A stretch of DNA of 8,100 bases from Chitinivibrionales bacterium (GCA_014729375.1 WJKA01000421.1:1-8100), one strand, 5' to 3'. Shown: positions 1 through 6,877, numbered from the stretch's first letter. A program made the numbers and translations. Notes: a model not told the origin generated them from the sequence alone.

Positions 1-5
1 AATTC

Positions 6-132
6 CGGCAATTAAATACTTCCCGTACGTACGCATGTAGCATGTGCATTCAGAAAATGATATCTGCACAGCCTGAAGACTGTGCCACACCTCATGGTAG
101 TAAGTGAGTGCGTGGGAAGTATTTATTTGCCG
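6..132. repeat. 127-bp unit bounded by 19-bp inverted repeats (MITE-like or long RNA hairpin)
   Basis: The arms at 6-24 (CGGCAATTAAATACTTCCC) and 114-132 are inverted copies matching at 18 of 19 positions. Pairing continues inward: 27-32 can pair with 108-113 (six pairs, one G-T wobble), with patchy pairing of 34-44 against 93-106. Near the centre a separate 6-bp stem, 66-71 with 80-85, has an 8-base loop. The whole unit can therefore fold into a long interrupted hairpin. No reading frame of note lies inside, and no target-site duplication is seen (flanks AATTC and ATGTA). It lies 60 bp beyond the stop codon of the GH65 gene, so it could be in that transcript's 3' region. A nonautonomous mobile element, an intergenic palindromic repeat or a structured 3' element are all possible. 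Confidence 0.6.
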
Positions 133-157
133 ATGTAATAAACTACCACCGCCCCCT

Positions 158-178
158 CTACTCCACTCCACTACTCCA
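158..178. repeat. Short degenerate CTCCA / CTACTCCA tandem repeat
   Basis: CTACTCCA at 158-165, CTCCA at 166-170 and CTACTCCA at 171-178 follow one another directly, after a C-rich stretch at 151-156. The tract lies 14 bp beyond the 3' end of the GH65 gene. It is a small low-complexity pyrimidine-rich repeat with no known role. Confidence 0.45.
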
Positions 179-192
179 GGCTGTCGATACAA

Positions 193-2427
193 TCAGGCGC
201 CGATTGTTGTTTGACTATGTTTGCAGTTCCGGCTATGCATGCCTGTATTGTCAATAGCAATCCGCACTTTTTTACCCCGCAGCATGCACGTAAATGAAAT
301 GCGTTTCCAGTGTTTCGGCAGATTTGGATCGGTGCTGTAGCCGTCTTCTGTCAACTGAAACCCGCAGAACCCGAAAATCACCGCCTGCCAGGTTCCGCCG
401 AGGCAGGAGGCATGAAGCGCTTTTTCGCCGTCCCCTTTGAGATCATCAAGGTCCATCCTGGCGGCGTGCATGAAATGGCGGTATGCTTCGTCGACTTTGC
501 CGCATCGGGCTGCAACAAGCGCATAAAAAGGCGGCGCCATTGCCGATCCGTGGGTCAGATCGGTTCGGGGCGCGTAGTATTCATAGTTGGCCCGGAGGGT
601 TTTGGGATCGAACCGTTCTTTCAGGAGCGCGCACAGCATGATAACGTCGGCCTGTTTGATAATCTGGGATTTCTGCATGCCGTCAAGGCCAAGCACGACC
701 GACATGGGAATGGAGCGCGGCTCGTACTCTGCAATCAGCGTGTTTTTCATGGAAAAATACCCGTCAAACTGCTCCATCAGACCGGTGACTGTATTATACG
801 GCCAGTACATGAGCGCAATGATGTCATTCCATTGCTGAAGTGTCGCCTTCGTCAATTCGCACCGCTGTTTCAGTTGTTCGGCTTTTTCGGGAAATTCTTT
901 TTCGAGCCAGGACAGTGCCGCGCGTGCTTGCTCGATATTCCATTTTGCCATGTAATTGGTATAGGTATTGTTATTCACATGCCAGTGATATTCATCAGGA
1001 CCAATAACATCAATAATTTCATAACGTTTTTCGTGTTCATTCCAGGTCGATCGAGAGCTCCAGAACCGGGCAATTTCAACCAGCAGCTCGACGCCATACT
1101 CGCGCATAAAATCATCATCACCGGTATAATTCCAGTATTGCATGACCGCCCAGCCGACACCGGATGTGTTATGTATCTGGCACTTAACAAAGGGTATAGG
1201 AATGAGCTCGCCGTAGTGGTGGGGTACCATTGACGGTATTTTTTCATCGCCGGTGTGATCGCCTTCCCAGGGAAACATGGCCCCTTTACAGCCGTATTTT
1301 TTCGCTTTTTTCCGCGCACCGTCAAGCGTGTGATACCGGTACATCAATGCATTTCGCGCAACCTCCGGCTGCGTACAGATAAACAGCGACGACATACAGG
1401 TTTCGGCCTCCCACAGGACATGGTTCCGGTATCCCAGACCCGAGAGCGTTTTCACCGCAAAACTTACTTTTTCATCGTTCCAGGGCGCGGCAATAAGGAG
1501 CTGAAAGATATTGTACCTGACCGCACGATCGGCTTCATCATCGCCTTCAATAGTAATATTCGAGCGATCCCATACCTGGTCCCACCGGGCGTTATTTTCG
1601 GAGAGAATTTTGTCGTATCCTTTAGTGCAGACAACCGACAGATGAGAACGAGCGGCTTCCTGCGGCCCTGCGGTATCCCTGCTTGTAAACGTCGAGACAA
1701 GCTTCTGCGCAGTAATGGTTTCTCCTTTACGGACGCTTGCCCGCGCGGTGGTGAACGGGAAAAAGTCGCAGTCGCAATAGTCGTACACAACATCCTGAGC
1801 CCCGTCAACCGTGAACTGCGCGGCTTCACACAACTCGAATTCCCCGGAAAGCATTGCCGTGTGCAGATACACGCTCTGCCTGTCGGGAGATCCCTGGTCA
1901 CAGGGCCTCCAGTGACACCGTCCCTCGGTAACCATGTATCCGTAAATGCCGCTGCGGAATTCAATGGTGCCCGAAAAGTCCACAGGTGTTGCCGAGCATT
2001 TGATTGCAATGCAGTGAGGGTCTGCCAGTGAGGCGAACCGCTCGAATGCCAGGTCGACCGTATCCCCCTCCGGGCTGCGCCACCGTACAGTGCGTGTGAG
2101 CATGCCGTTTTTCATGTTGAGTATGCGGGAATAGTCAAGCAGCTCACCGCGGTCCATGCGGAACCGCTCACCGTTGATATAGAGCACCAGATACAGAGGA
2201 TTCGGCACATTTGCCATCTCCGAATTTTCGAGCGGGACTTTATCGTACACACCGGCAATCATTGTTGTGGGATTATCGCCCGGATAGCCCTCTTCGAATG
2301 AGCCGCGGACGCCGCAATAGCCGTTCCCGGTAGTAAATACTGTTTCCTGTGCGCGCAGGACGGATGGATTAAATGAATTTTCGGATATATGCCATGGACT
2401 TTCCAAATGTTCCTTCCTTTCTTTCAT
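193..2427 (-). CDS. Glycoside hydrolase family 65 enzyme (alpha-glucoside phosphorylase-like, possibly altered phosphate site)
   Basis: The 744-residue product has the normal length and order of GH65 enzymes: N-terminal beta-sandwich (about 12-255, with GNGYCGVRGSFEEG at 34-47), linker, (alpha/alpha)6 catalytic barrel (about 300-680) and small C-terminal beta domain. The general-acid motif GPDEYH is at 476-481 (Glu479), KQADV at 591-595 and GGTW at 677-680. Family members act on maltose, trehalose, kojibiose, nigerose and related alpha-glucosides in the cytoplasm, mostly by inverting phosphorolysis to beta-glucose 1-phosphate. No signal peptide is seen. Two features are odd: WEAE at 339-342 where WDTE is usual, and THGSAMAPPFY at 625-635 where phosphorylases carry an HxSSLSPxxH-type phosphate loop. 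Substrate and phosphorolysis versus hydrolysis stay open. The ATG at 2427 has AGGA almost touching it; an in-frame TTG at 2406 is better spaced from an internal AGGAAGG and may be the true start. The divergent regulator supports sugar-inducible expression. Confidence 0.9.
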   Translation of the reverse strand: MKERKEHLESPWHISENSFNPSVLRAQETVFTTGNGYCGVRGSFEEGYPGDNPTTMIAGVYDKVPLENSEMANVPNPLYLVLYINGERFRMDRGELLDYSRILNMKNGMLTRTVRWRSPEGDTVDLAFERFASLADPHCIAIKCSATPVDFSGTIEFRSGIYGYMVTEGRCHWRPCDQGSPDRQSVYLHTAMLSGEFELCEAAQFTVDGAQDVVYDYCDCDFFPFTTARASVRKGETITAQKLVSTFTSRDTAGPQEAARSHLSVVCTKGYDKILSENNARWDQVWDRSNITIEGDDEADRAVRYNIFQLLIAAPWNDEKVSFAVKTLSGLGYRNHVLWEAETCMSSLFICTQPEVARNALMYRYHTLDGARKKAKKYGCKGAMFPWEGDHTGDEKIPSMVPHHYGELIPIPFVKCQIHNTSGVGWAVMQYWNYTGDDDFMREYGVELLVEIARFWSSRSTWNEHEKRYEIIDVIGPDEYHWHVNNNTYTNYMAKWNIEQARAALSWLEKEFPEKAEQLKQRCELTKATLQQWNDIIALMYWPYNTVTGLMEQFDGYFSMKNTLIAEYEPRSIPMSVVLGLDGMQKSQIIKQADVIMLCALLKERFDPKTLRANYEYYAPRTDLTHGSAMAPPFYALVAARCGKVDEAYRHFMHAARMDLDDLKGDGEKALHASCLGGTWQAVIFGFCGFQLTEDGYSTDPNLPKHWKRISFTCMLRGKKVRIAIDNTGMHSRNCKHSQTTIGA

Positions 2428-2561
2428 TCCTGTATAAAATGCGGATACTCATACTTTTTCATACAATTGCTCAATCTACCCAAATAAAAATCAGCCGGCA
2501 ATTGCGCAGAGTTAATTTGTTTTCATATTTTATAAAAGACGTAAAATTCAGGAGGTTAATC
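2428..2561. promoter_or_regulatory. Divergent control region between GH65 gene and regulator
   Basis: This 134-bp AT-rich spacer must hold the promoters of both divergent genes. For the regulator, TTGCGC (2502-2507) and TATTTT (2526-2531) are 18 bp apart and overlap a perfect 10-bp palindrome TTTTATAAAA (2528-2537); this is a weak match. On the GH65 side TTGAGC (complement of 2469-2474) is a possible -35, without a convincing -10 at the right distance. The 9-bp element CAATTGCNC occurs twice in the same orientation (2464-2472 and 2499-2507), 35 bp apart, each covering a proposed -35. These are reasonable candidate operator half-sites, which is inference only. Confidence 0.4.
2550..2555 (+). 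promoter_or_regulatory. Ribosome binding site fixing the regulator start
   Basis: AGGAGG lies 6 bases before the ATG at 2562. It decides the start of the regulator, because the frame is open upstream as far as 2373, inside the divergent GH65 gene, and that extension has no family resemblance. Confidence 0.85.
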
Positions 2562-4142
2562 ATGGCCAGAAAAAGGCCGCCGGCAGTAGCCGGTTCAATA
2601 AACTTTATTATCAACGGAATACTCACGAAAAAATGGGGGGGCGATGAGTTCCTTCCGCCAATTGCCGTTCTGGCAAAGGACGCCGGTGTTTCGGTTGTAA
2701 CGATGTGGAAAGCGGTCAATGTGTTGAAAAATGAGGGTGTGCTGCTCGGCGTGCATGGTCAGCGATACCGGATAAGTCACCAGGCTGCTGAGTACTGCCC
2801 GCATATTGAAGACACGATACTCACGATCGATACGCAGCCGTCATCAAAAGGATTTCTCTGGGAGAGGATTGCGCAGCGTGTTGAGCGTGACGTTTTGAAC
2901 GGCTACTATCCGGTGAACCAGCCGTTTCCGTCATTCAAGGAGCTTCAGCACCGCTACAACTGCACCTTTACAACATGCAAGAAGGCCTGCGAGTATCTGT
3001 GCGTTAGGGGCGTAATTGTTCCCTGCAACAAGACCTATATGGTGCCGCAGGTCAGTGCGCGGCAATCGGGGAGCAGGATCGTACTGATTATATTCAGCAA
3101 TATTCGTGAAGAGTACAAGCTGGAGATATTGAATGAAGATTTACTCCGGGGACTTGAAGCCGAATGCTCCCGCGCTTATGTAAAGCTTGATATTTCGGGC
3201 TATTTCATGCAAAATGACCGGTTGAGCTGGATTGACCTTTATGGAAAATCCGGCGGACCGCAGGATTCACCGGACACCCTGGGGTATCTGTTTGTCGTTG
3301 TTTCTCCTGAAATCGATCCGCAGATAATAATCCGGTACTTGACACATTTCGAAAAACCTGTTGCCGTGCTTGACCTTGTCGGTGGATGGGAGATGGCGCA
3401 GTTTCTGCGTAAGCGGGATTTCCGGTTCTTTTCCGCTGCAGTATCATCACGACCCGGTGAGGAGGTGGCCCGGTATCTGCTCAATCTCGGGCACCGGCAA
3501 ATCGCGTATATTTCTCCGTTTCATTTGTCTGCCTGGTCGCATAACCGGTACAGCGGTCTTATGAAAACATTCACCACTGCCGATCCGGAGAATAAGGTAC
3601 TCTCGCTGGTATTTGACAACCCTCCGGTTATCCACAATTTCTACCGGGACCAGATCGGTCATGCGTGCGACCTGCACGGTCTCCAGAAAAGCTATGAACA
3701 GTGGAAAGAAAAAAATCCTTTATACATGGCCCGCGCGCTCGATCCCTATTTCTATTTTGTAATTCCCGAGCGCGTGATGACCAGGGCGGAACTGGGGAGC
3801 CGGCTCGAATCACTGTTTGACAAAGCCGCAGAATATAAAGAAATTACCGCCTGGGTGTGTGCCAATGACGATGTTGCGCTTGCCGCGCACGACTATCTGG
3901 GCCGGAAAAAAACAGCGGTCCCGGAAACGCTTTCGCTGGTCGGCTTTGACGACTCCTATGAATCGCTCCGGTGCGGAATAACCTCGTACAATTTCAATAT
4001 CCGCGCCATTGTGCGGCTTATGGTGCGATACCTCCTCAACCGTCAGGAATTGCCTCATGCAAACAGCGGAAAACCTGTCGAGGTTGACGGTATGATTATC
4101 GAGCGCCAGTCGACAGGCGCACGGACGAAATCCGGAACATGA
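2562..4142 (+). CDS. Two-headed GntR-type winged-helix / LacI-type ligand-domain transcriptional regulator
   Basis: The product has 526 residues from the ATG served by AGGAGG. Three parts are visible. Residues about 9-63 resemble a GntR winged helix (LPPIAVLAKDAGVSVVTMWK, then NEGVLLG). Residues about 90-153 form a second, clearer GntR-like winged helix (FPSFKELQHRYNCTFTTCKK, then VRGVIV). Residues about 161-510 resemble the periplasmic-binding-protein fold of LacI regulators: NLGHRQIAYI at 298-307, WVCANDDVALAAHDYL at 421-436 and LVGFDDSYES at 449-458. Such domains usually bind a sugar and change DNA affinity. GntR-headed LacI proteins of the AraR kind are about 360-400 residues with one DNA-binding head, so this one is long and has two. 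Placement opposite the GH65 gene suggests it controls that gene and itself; repressor or activator cannot be told. An A6-T-G7 run lies at 2628-2641, in the first head. Confidence 0.85.
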   Translation: MARKRPPAVAGSINFIINGILTKKWGGDEFLPPIAVLAKDAGVSVVTMWKAVNVLKNEGVLLGVHGQRYRISHQAAEYCPHIEDTILTIDTQPSSKGFLWERIAQRVERDVLNGYYPVNQPFPSFKELQHRYNCTFTTCKKACEYLCVRGVIVPCNKTYMVPQVSARQSGSRIVLIIFSNIREEYKLEILNEDLLRGLEAECSRAYVKLDISGYFMQNDRLSWIDLYGKSGGPQDSPDTLGYLFVVVSPEIDPQIIIRYLTHFEKPVAVLDLVGGWEMAQFLRKRDFRFFSAAVSSRPGEEVARYLLNLGHRQIAYISPFHLSAWSHNRYSGLMKTFTTADPENKVLSLVFDNPPVIHNFYRDQIGHACDLHGLQKSYEQWKEKNPLYMARALDPYFYFVIPERVMTRAELGSRLESLFDKAAEYKEITAWVCANDDVALAAHDYLGRKKTAVPETLSLVGFDDSYESLRCGITSYNFNIRAIVRLMVRYLLNRQELPHANSGKPVEVDGMIIERQSTGARTKSGT

Positions 4143-4417
4143 AATTGGAAAATTGTAATTTTCGGCCTGTTCATTAAACACACAGTCTGGTGTCGATGTT
4201 TTTGTCAAGAATGAGAAACACCGGCATTTGCCCGCTGTATTGAGGGGATTACCAAGCCTGTCGCTTCCTCTGCGGATTGAATTCATCACCCGCACCGCGC
4301 GTGTGCCGGTATATTCCTGTACGGGAGTATATATAAATAATAAAAATTATTACACCGGGACATGTTTTTTGGCTGGTTTTTTGTGAGAAGTATGATGAGC
4401 GTTTGATTTCAGTGGGT
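4143..4417. other. Convergent intergenic region, no gene, no clear terminator
   Basis: The stretch lies between the 3' ends of the regulator and the kinase gene. It holds an AT-rich hairpin right after the regulator stop (4148-4154 pairing with 4157-4163), another all-AT hairpin (4336-4341 pairing with 4346-4351) and GTTTTTTG twice (4364-4371 and 4376-4383). Neither hairpin has the GC-rich stem followed by a T run that marks an intrinsic terminator on either strand. I see no credible small gene. Confidence 0.5.
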
Positions 4418-6310
4418 TCACCTCTGCAGCGGCGGGTTCAGAATCGCGCTCTTGCTCTTGGTTGCTTCAGCGTAGAAAGGGTGGGATTTTTTATCGTTGT
4501 ACGCGGACTGGATTTCGCTCCATTTTTCTACAGCGGCCTGTTTGCGGCTGTCGGAGGGCTGTGCATAATAATATCTCGACAGGGCCCGCGCTTCCCAGAT
4601 AGTGGCTTCCCGGTGAATATGGCTTTCATCGAGCAGACTGCTCTGCGCTGTTTTCGCTTTTACCAGCGCATCAATGGCCTTTTCAAATCCGGCTATACCA
4701 AGATAAAACCGTCCTTTTTCATAGTAAAACTCGGCATCGTTGATATCATGCGAGTCAAACCAGGCTTTGCCGGCCTTTTCCTGCGCCAGCAGCATGCGCA
4801 TCTCCAGAACCCGCACTTCCGGAGTGTCGCGCAGGTGCGGCGGCATGGATTTCAGTGCCTGTTGAGCATGATCATAATTTGCGGCCGCAACTGCTTTATG
4901 AAGTATAATCGGAAGGTTGTCGGTGCCATAGGTTGCTTCAAGCTCCATGCTGCCTGTTTCTGGTTGCACGGTTTTTTCCTGCAGCAGCGGCTTCGCCTGT
5001 TTTGCTGAATGGCTGTTTCTTGACGGGGTGCGTTTTTCAGCAGCAGGCTTTTTTTTTGCCGGCTGCCCCGGCTGGTTCTTGCCCGGCGGTCCGTGCGGCG
5101 ATTGCACGGAAAAAAACGGCCCGCCACGCGGTTCCGACTCCCGGGGAAAGGCTGCTGATACGGACTGCACAGACCCTATATCGCCTGAATCCCCGGCACG
5201 GGACTGAGCGGGCGCCTGTTCCCCGAATTGGCTCACAACACTGATAATTCCAAGCACTGCCGCCGTACCCGCAGCGACTGCTATTGCCGCAGGTTTCCAT
5301 TGCTTTTTTCTTCGGGCAAGGATATTTTTCTTGTCGAAATTCGTGCTGCAGAAAATGTCGATTATTTCTTTGTGAGAAAGACCGGTATATAATTTCAGAA
5401 CAGCTCTGGATGCATTGGCGATTTTGCCCATGCTTTCAGGGCGGTCCCCGGGATTGTTCTCAAGACAGCGCCGGATGAGGTTTTGCAGTGCTTTCGGGAA
5501 ACGGTGGGCCTTAATGTCAAGTGGTGCGTATTCGTTGGCGAGCCGTTTCGGCAGCAGCGCAGCGATATGTAGGTCGGGAAACGCCATTGCGCCGGTCAGC
5601 ATTTCGTACAGCACGCAGCCGAACGAATACATGTCCGACCGGTGGTCGAGCTCGTGTTCATCGAGAATTTCCGGGGCAACATACTGGAGCGATCCGGTGA
5701 CGGTACCGTCAAACGCATGCCGCGAGGCATTATGAGAGGACACAATGCCGAAATCGGTCAACTTGACACGGCCGTCATCAAGGATATGGATGTTCGATGG
5801 TTTCAGGTCGCCGTGGATAAGCCCGTGGTGCCGTCGCTTGTCGACTTTGTACGAGCAATGGTGCGTATAATGGAGCGTTTCGGCAATTACTATGGCCAGA
5901 GAAAGCGCGACTTCAAGCGGAAGCGCCCCCTTTGCCGCGATAAGTCTGTCCAGCGTGATACCGTCAATAAACTCCAGCTCGCGCCAGGGGATACCGTGCC
6001 ACTCGCCCATGGCGAATACACGGGTCATGTTCGGATTATCGAGCTGCGCAAGAATTTTGCTTTCACTGATAAATTCATGCTTGCTCTGCGGGGTGAAATC
6101 AGGATGCATCAGCTTGACAGCCCGCTTTTCCCCGTTCATATCATTATATATTTCGTAAACAGTCCCGACACTTCCTTCACCGATTTTGCGCACAACAGTG
6201 CCTGAACCCAGTTTCACCGGCACGCTGCCGTCGGGAACGGTCACCAGAGACCTGTTGGAAATAACAATCCCGTCAGATGGAGAAGAAAGCGTTATGCTCG
6301 GACGGCTCAT
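4418..6310 (-). CDS. Membrane-anchored PknB-like Ser/Thr protein kinase with TPR-like extracytoplasmic tail
   Basis: The 630-residue product is a Hanks-type kinase. Visible landmarks are the glycine loop GEGSVGTVY (44-52), ATP-binding Lys66 in AVK, probable alphaC Glu83, catalytic loop HGDLKPSN (166-173, Asp168, Lys170, Asn173), DFG (186-188) and APE (212-214). All catalytic residues are present, but Gly replaces the Arg of HRD, so this is a non-RD kinase. The kinase domain ends near residue 310. A single membrane segment follows (about 340-359), then a Pro/Lys/Gln-rich linker (about 361-455) and a helical TPR-like region (about 465-620), probably in the periplasm and possibly sensing or binding a partner. 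The substrate is unknown. The ATG at 6310 is chosen because AAAAGGGG precedes it at good spacing; an in-frame GTG at 6340 would add ten residues and has no such site. A 14-bp palindrome lies just upstream. Confidence 0.9.
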   Translation of the reverse strand: MSRPSITLSSPSDGIVISNRSLVTVPDGSVPVKLGSGTVVRKIGEGSVGTVYEIYNDMNGEKRAVKLMHPDFTPQSKHEFISESKILAQLDNPNMTRVFAMGEWHGIPWRELEFIDGITLDRLIAAKGALPLEVALSLAIVIAETLHYTHHCSYKVDKRRHHGLIHGDLKPSNIHILDDGRVKLTDFGIVSSHNASRHAFDGTVTGSLQYVAPEILDEHELDHRSDMYSFGCVLYEMLTGAMAFPDLHIAALLPKRLANEYAPLDIKAHRFPKALQNLIRRCLENNPGDRPESMGKIANASRAVLKLYTGLSHKEIIDIFCSTNFDKKNILARRKKQWKPAAIAVAAGTAAVLGIISVVSQFGEQAPAQSRAGDSGDIGSVQSVSAAFPRESEPRGGPFFSVQSPHGPPGKNQPGQPAKKKPAAEKRTPSRNSHSAKQAKPLLQEKTVQPETGSMELEATYGTDNLPIILHKAVAAANYDHAQQALKSMPPHLRDTPEVRVLEMRMLLAQEKAGKAWFDSHDINDAEFYYEKGRFYLGIAGFEKAIDALVKAKTAQSSLLDESHIHREATIWEARALSRYYYAQPSDSRKQAAVEKWSEIQSAYNDKKSHPFYAEATKSKSAILNPPLQR

Positions 6311-6333
6311 TCTGCCCCTTTTGCCAGATTTTT

Positions 6334-6347
6334 CCTGCACGTGCAGG
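6334..6347. promoter_or_regulatory. Perfect 14-bp palindrome upstream of the kinase start
   Basis: CCTGCACGTGCAGG reads identically on both strands. It lies 24 bp upstream of the kinase ATG, within the 108-bp gap after the peroxiredoxin gene. A dimeric regulator could bind it, or it could fold in the leader RNA. No promoter hexamers stand out around it, so its role is open. Confidence 0.4.
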
Positions 6348-6418
6348 TATCTGCAGCATATTTTCAGGTTAGTCCGCCAATAAAATAAATAATAGTCCTT
6401 TCCTCTGGTGATTTAAAT

Positions 6419-6877
6419 TTAAATAATTTTCATCACATTGGGGACCGTGTCTTTTGGGGCTACTTTATACCAGGCCTGGATTATTGCACCGGTTTCGTCG
6501 ATAAAAAAGCTCGAGCGGTTGATTCCCATATATTTTTTTTCATACATCGATTTTTCACCCCACACGCCGTATTTTTTCGCGACCGCGTGGTCGGGATCGG
6601 AAAGGAGCGGAAATCCAAGCCCGTGTTTTTTGTCGAATTTTGTCTGTTTTTCCGGAAGGTCCGGGCTGATTCCCAGCGCGACAATGCCCTTTTGCGAAAG
6701 TTCGCTCAGTGAATCGCGTACCGAACAGGACTGTGTGGTGCAGCCGGGAGTATCGGCTTTCGGGTAAAAATAGAGGAGCACTTTTTTTCCCGCAAAATCG
6801 CTCAGCCGTTTGTCGGCTCCGTTCTGGTCTTTCAGTGCAAAAGCCGGGGCTGTGTCGCCGGATTTCAGTTGTGCCAT
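6419..6877 (-). CDS. bcp: Thiol peroxidase / peroxiredoxin of the Bcp (PrxQ) type
   Basis: The 152-residue product is the usual Bcp size and covers the AhpC/TSA thioredoxin fold. It reduces hydrogen peroxide and organic hydroperoxides in the cytoplasm, recycled by thioredoxin or a similar donor. The peroxidatic cysteine is Cys46 in the TPGCT motif (43-47); the second, resolving cysteine is Cys51, five residues on, as in the atypical two-cysteine PrxQ subgroup. Other family landmarks are LYFYPKADTPG (35-45), RDS (54-56) and RSSFFIDETG (121-130). The start at 6877 matches the family N-terminus and has AAAGGAAG seven bases upstream; the frame is open further upstream (to 7075) but that part has no Bcp similarity. 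The stop codon sits in a 14-bp AT palindrome (6411-6424). No motif ties it to the exporter or the kinase beyond the shared strand. Confidence 0.95.
   Translation of the reverse strand: MAQLKSGDTAPAFALKDQNGADKRLSDFAGKKVLLYFYPKADTPGCTTQSCSVRDSLSELSQKGIVALGISPDLPEKQTKFDKKHGLGFPLLSDPDHAVAKKYGVWGEKSMYEKKYMGINRSSFFIDETGAIIQAWYKVAPKDTVPNVMKII

Noticed and set aside
7..17. Similarity of CCGGCAATTA near the window start to GCCGGCAATTG at 2495-2504
   Set aside because: Nine to ten shared bases in AT-rich spacers can arise by chance, and the arm at 114-132 is a far better partner for the first copy.
143..156. G-quadruplex potential on the minus strand (GGGGGCGGTGG)
   Set aside because: Only two-layer stacks are possible; this is too weak to claim.
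310..1233. Long plus-strand reading frame (307 codons) within the GH65 gene
   Set aside because: It lies opposite a well-recognised GH65 gene, has no family resemblance, and is explained by the complementary reading of its codons.
1255..2031. Second long plus-strand reading frame (258 codons) opposite the GH65 gene
   Set aside because: Same reason: it is antisense to conserved GH65 coding sequence and has no motif or ribosome site.
2373..2561. 63-residue N-terminal extension of the regulator
   Set aside because: It would overlap the 5' end of the divergent GH65 gene, and AGGAGG at 2550-2555 fixes the start at 2562.
4364..4383. Two T6 runs as intrinsic terminators of the regulator
   Set aside because: No GC-rich stem precedes either run, and they lie more than 220 bp after the stop.
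5642..6205. Plus-strand 187-codon reading frame opposite the kinase gene
   Set aside because: It is antisense to the conserved kinase core motifs and has no recognisable product.
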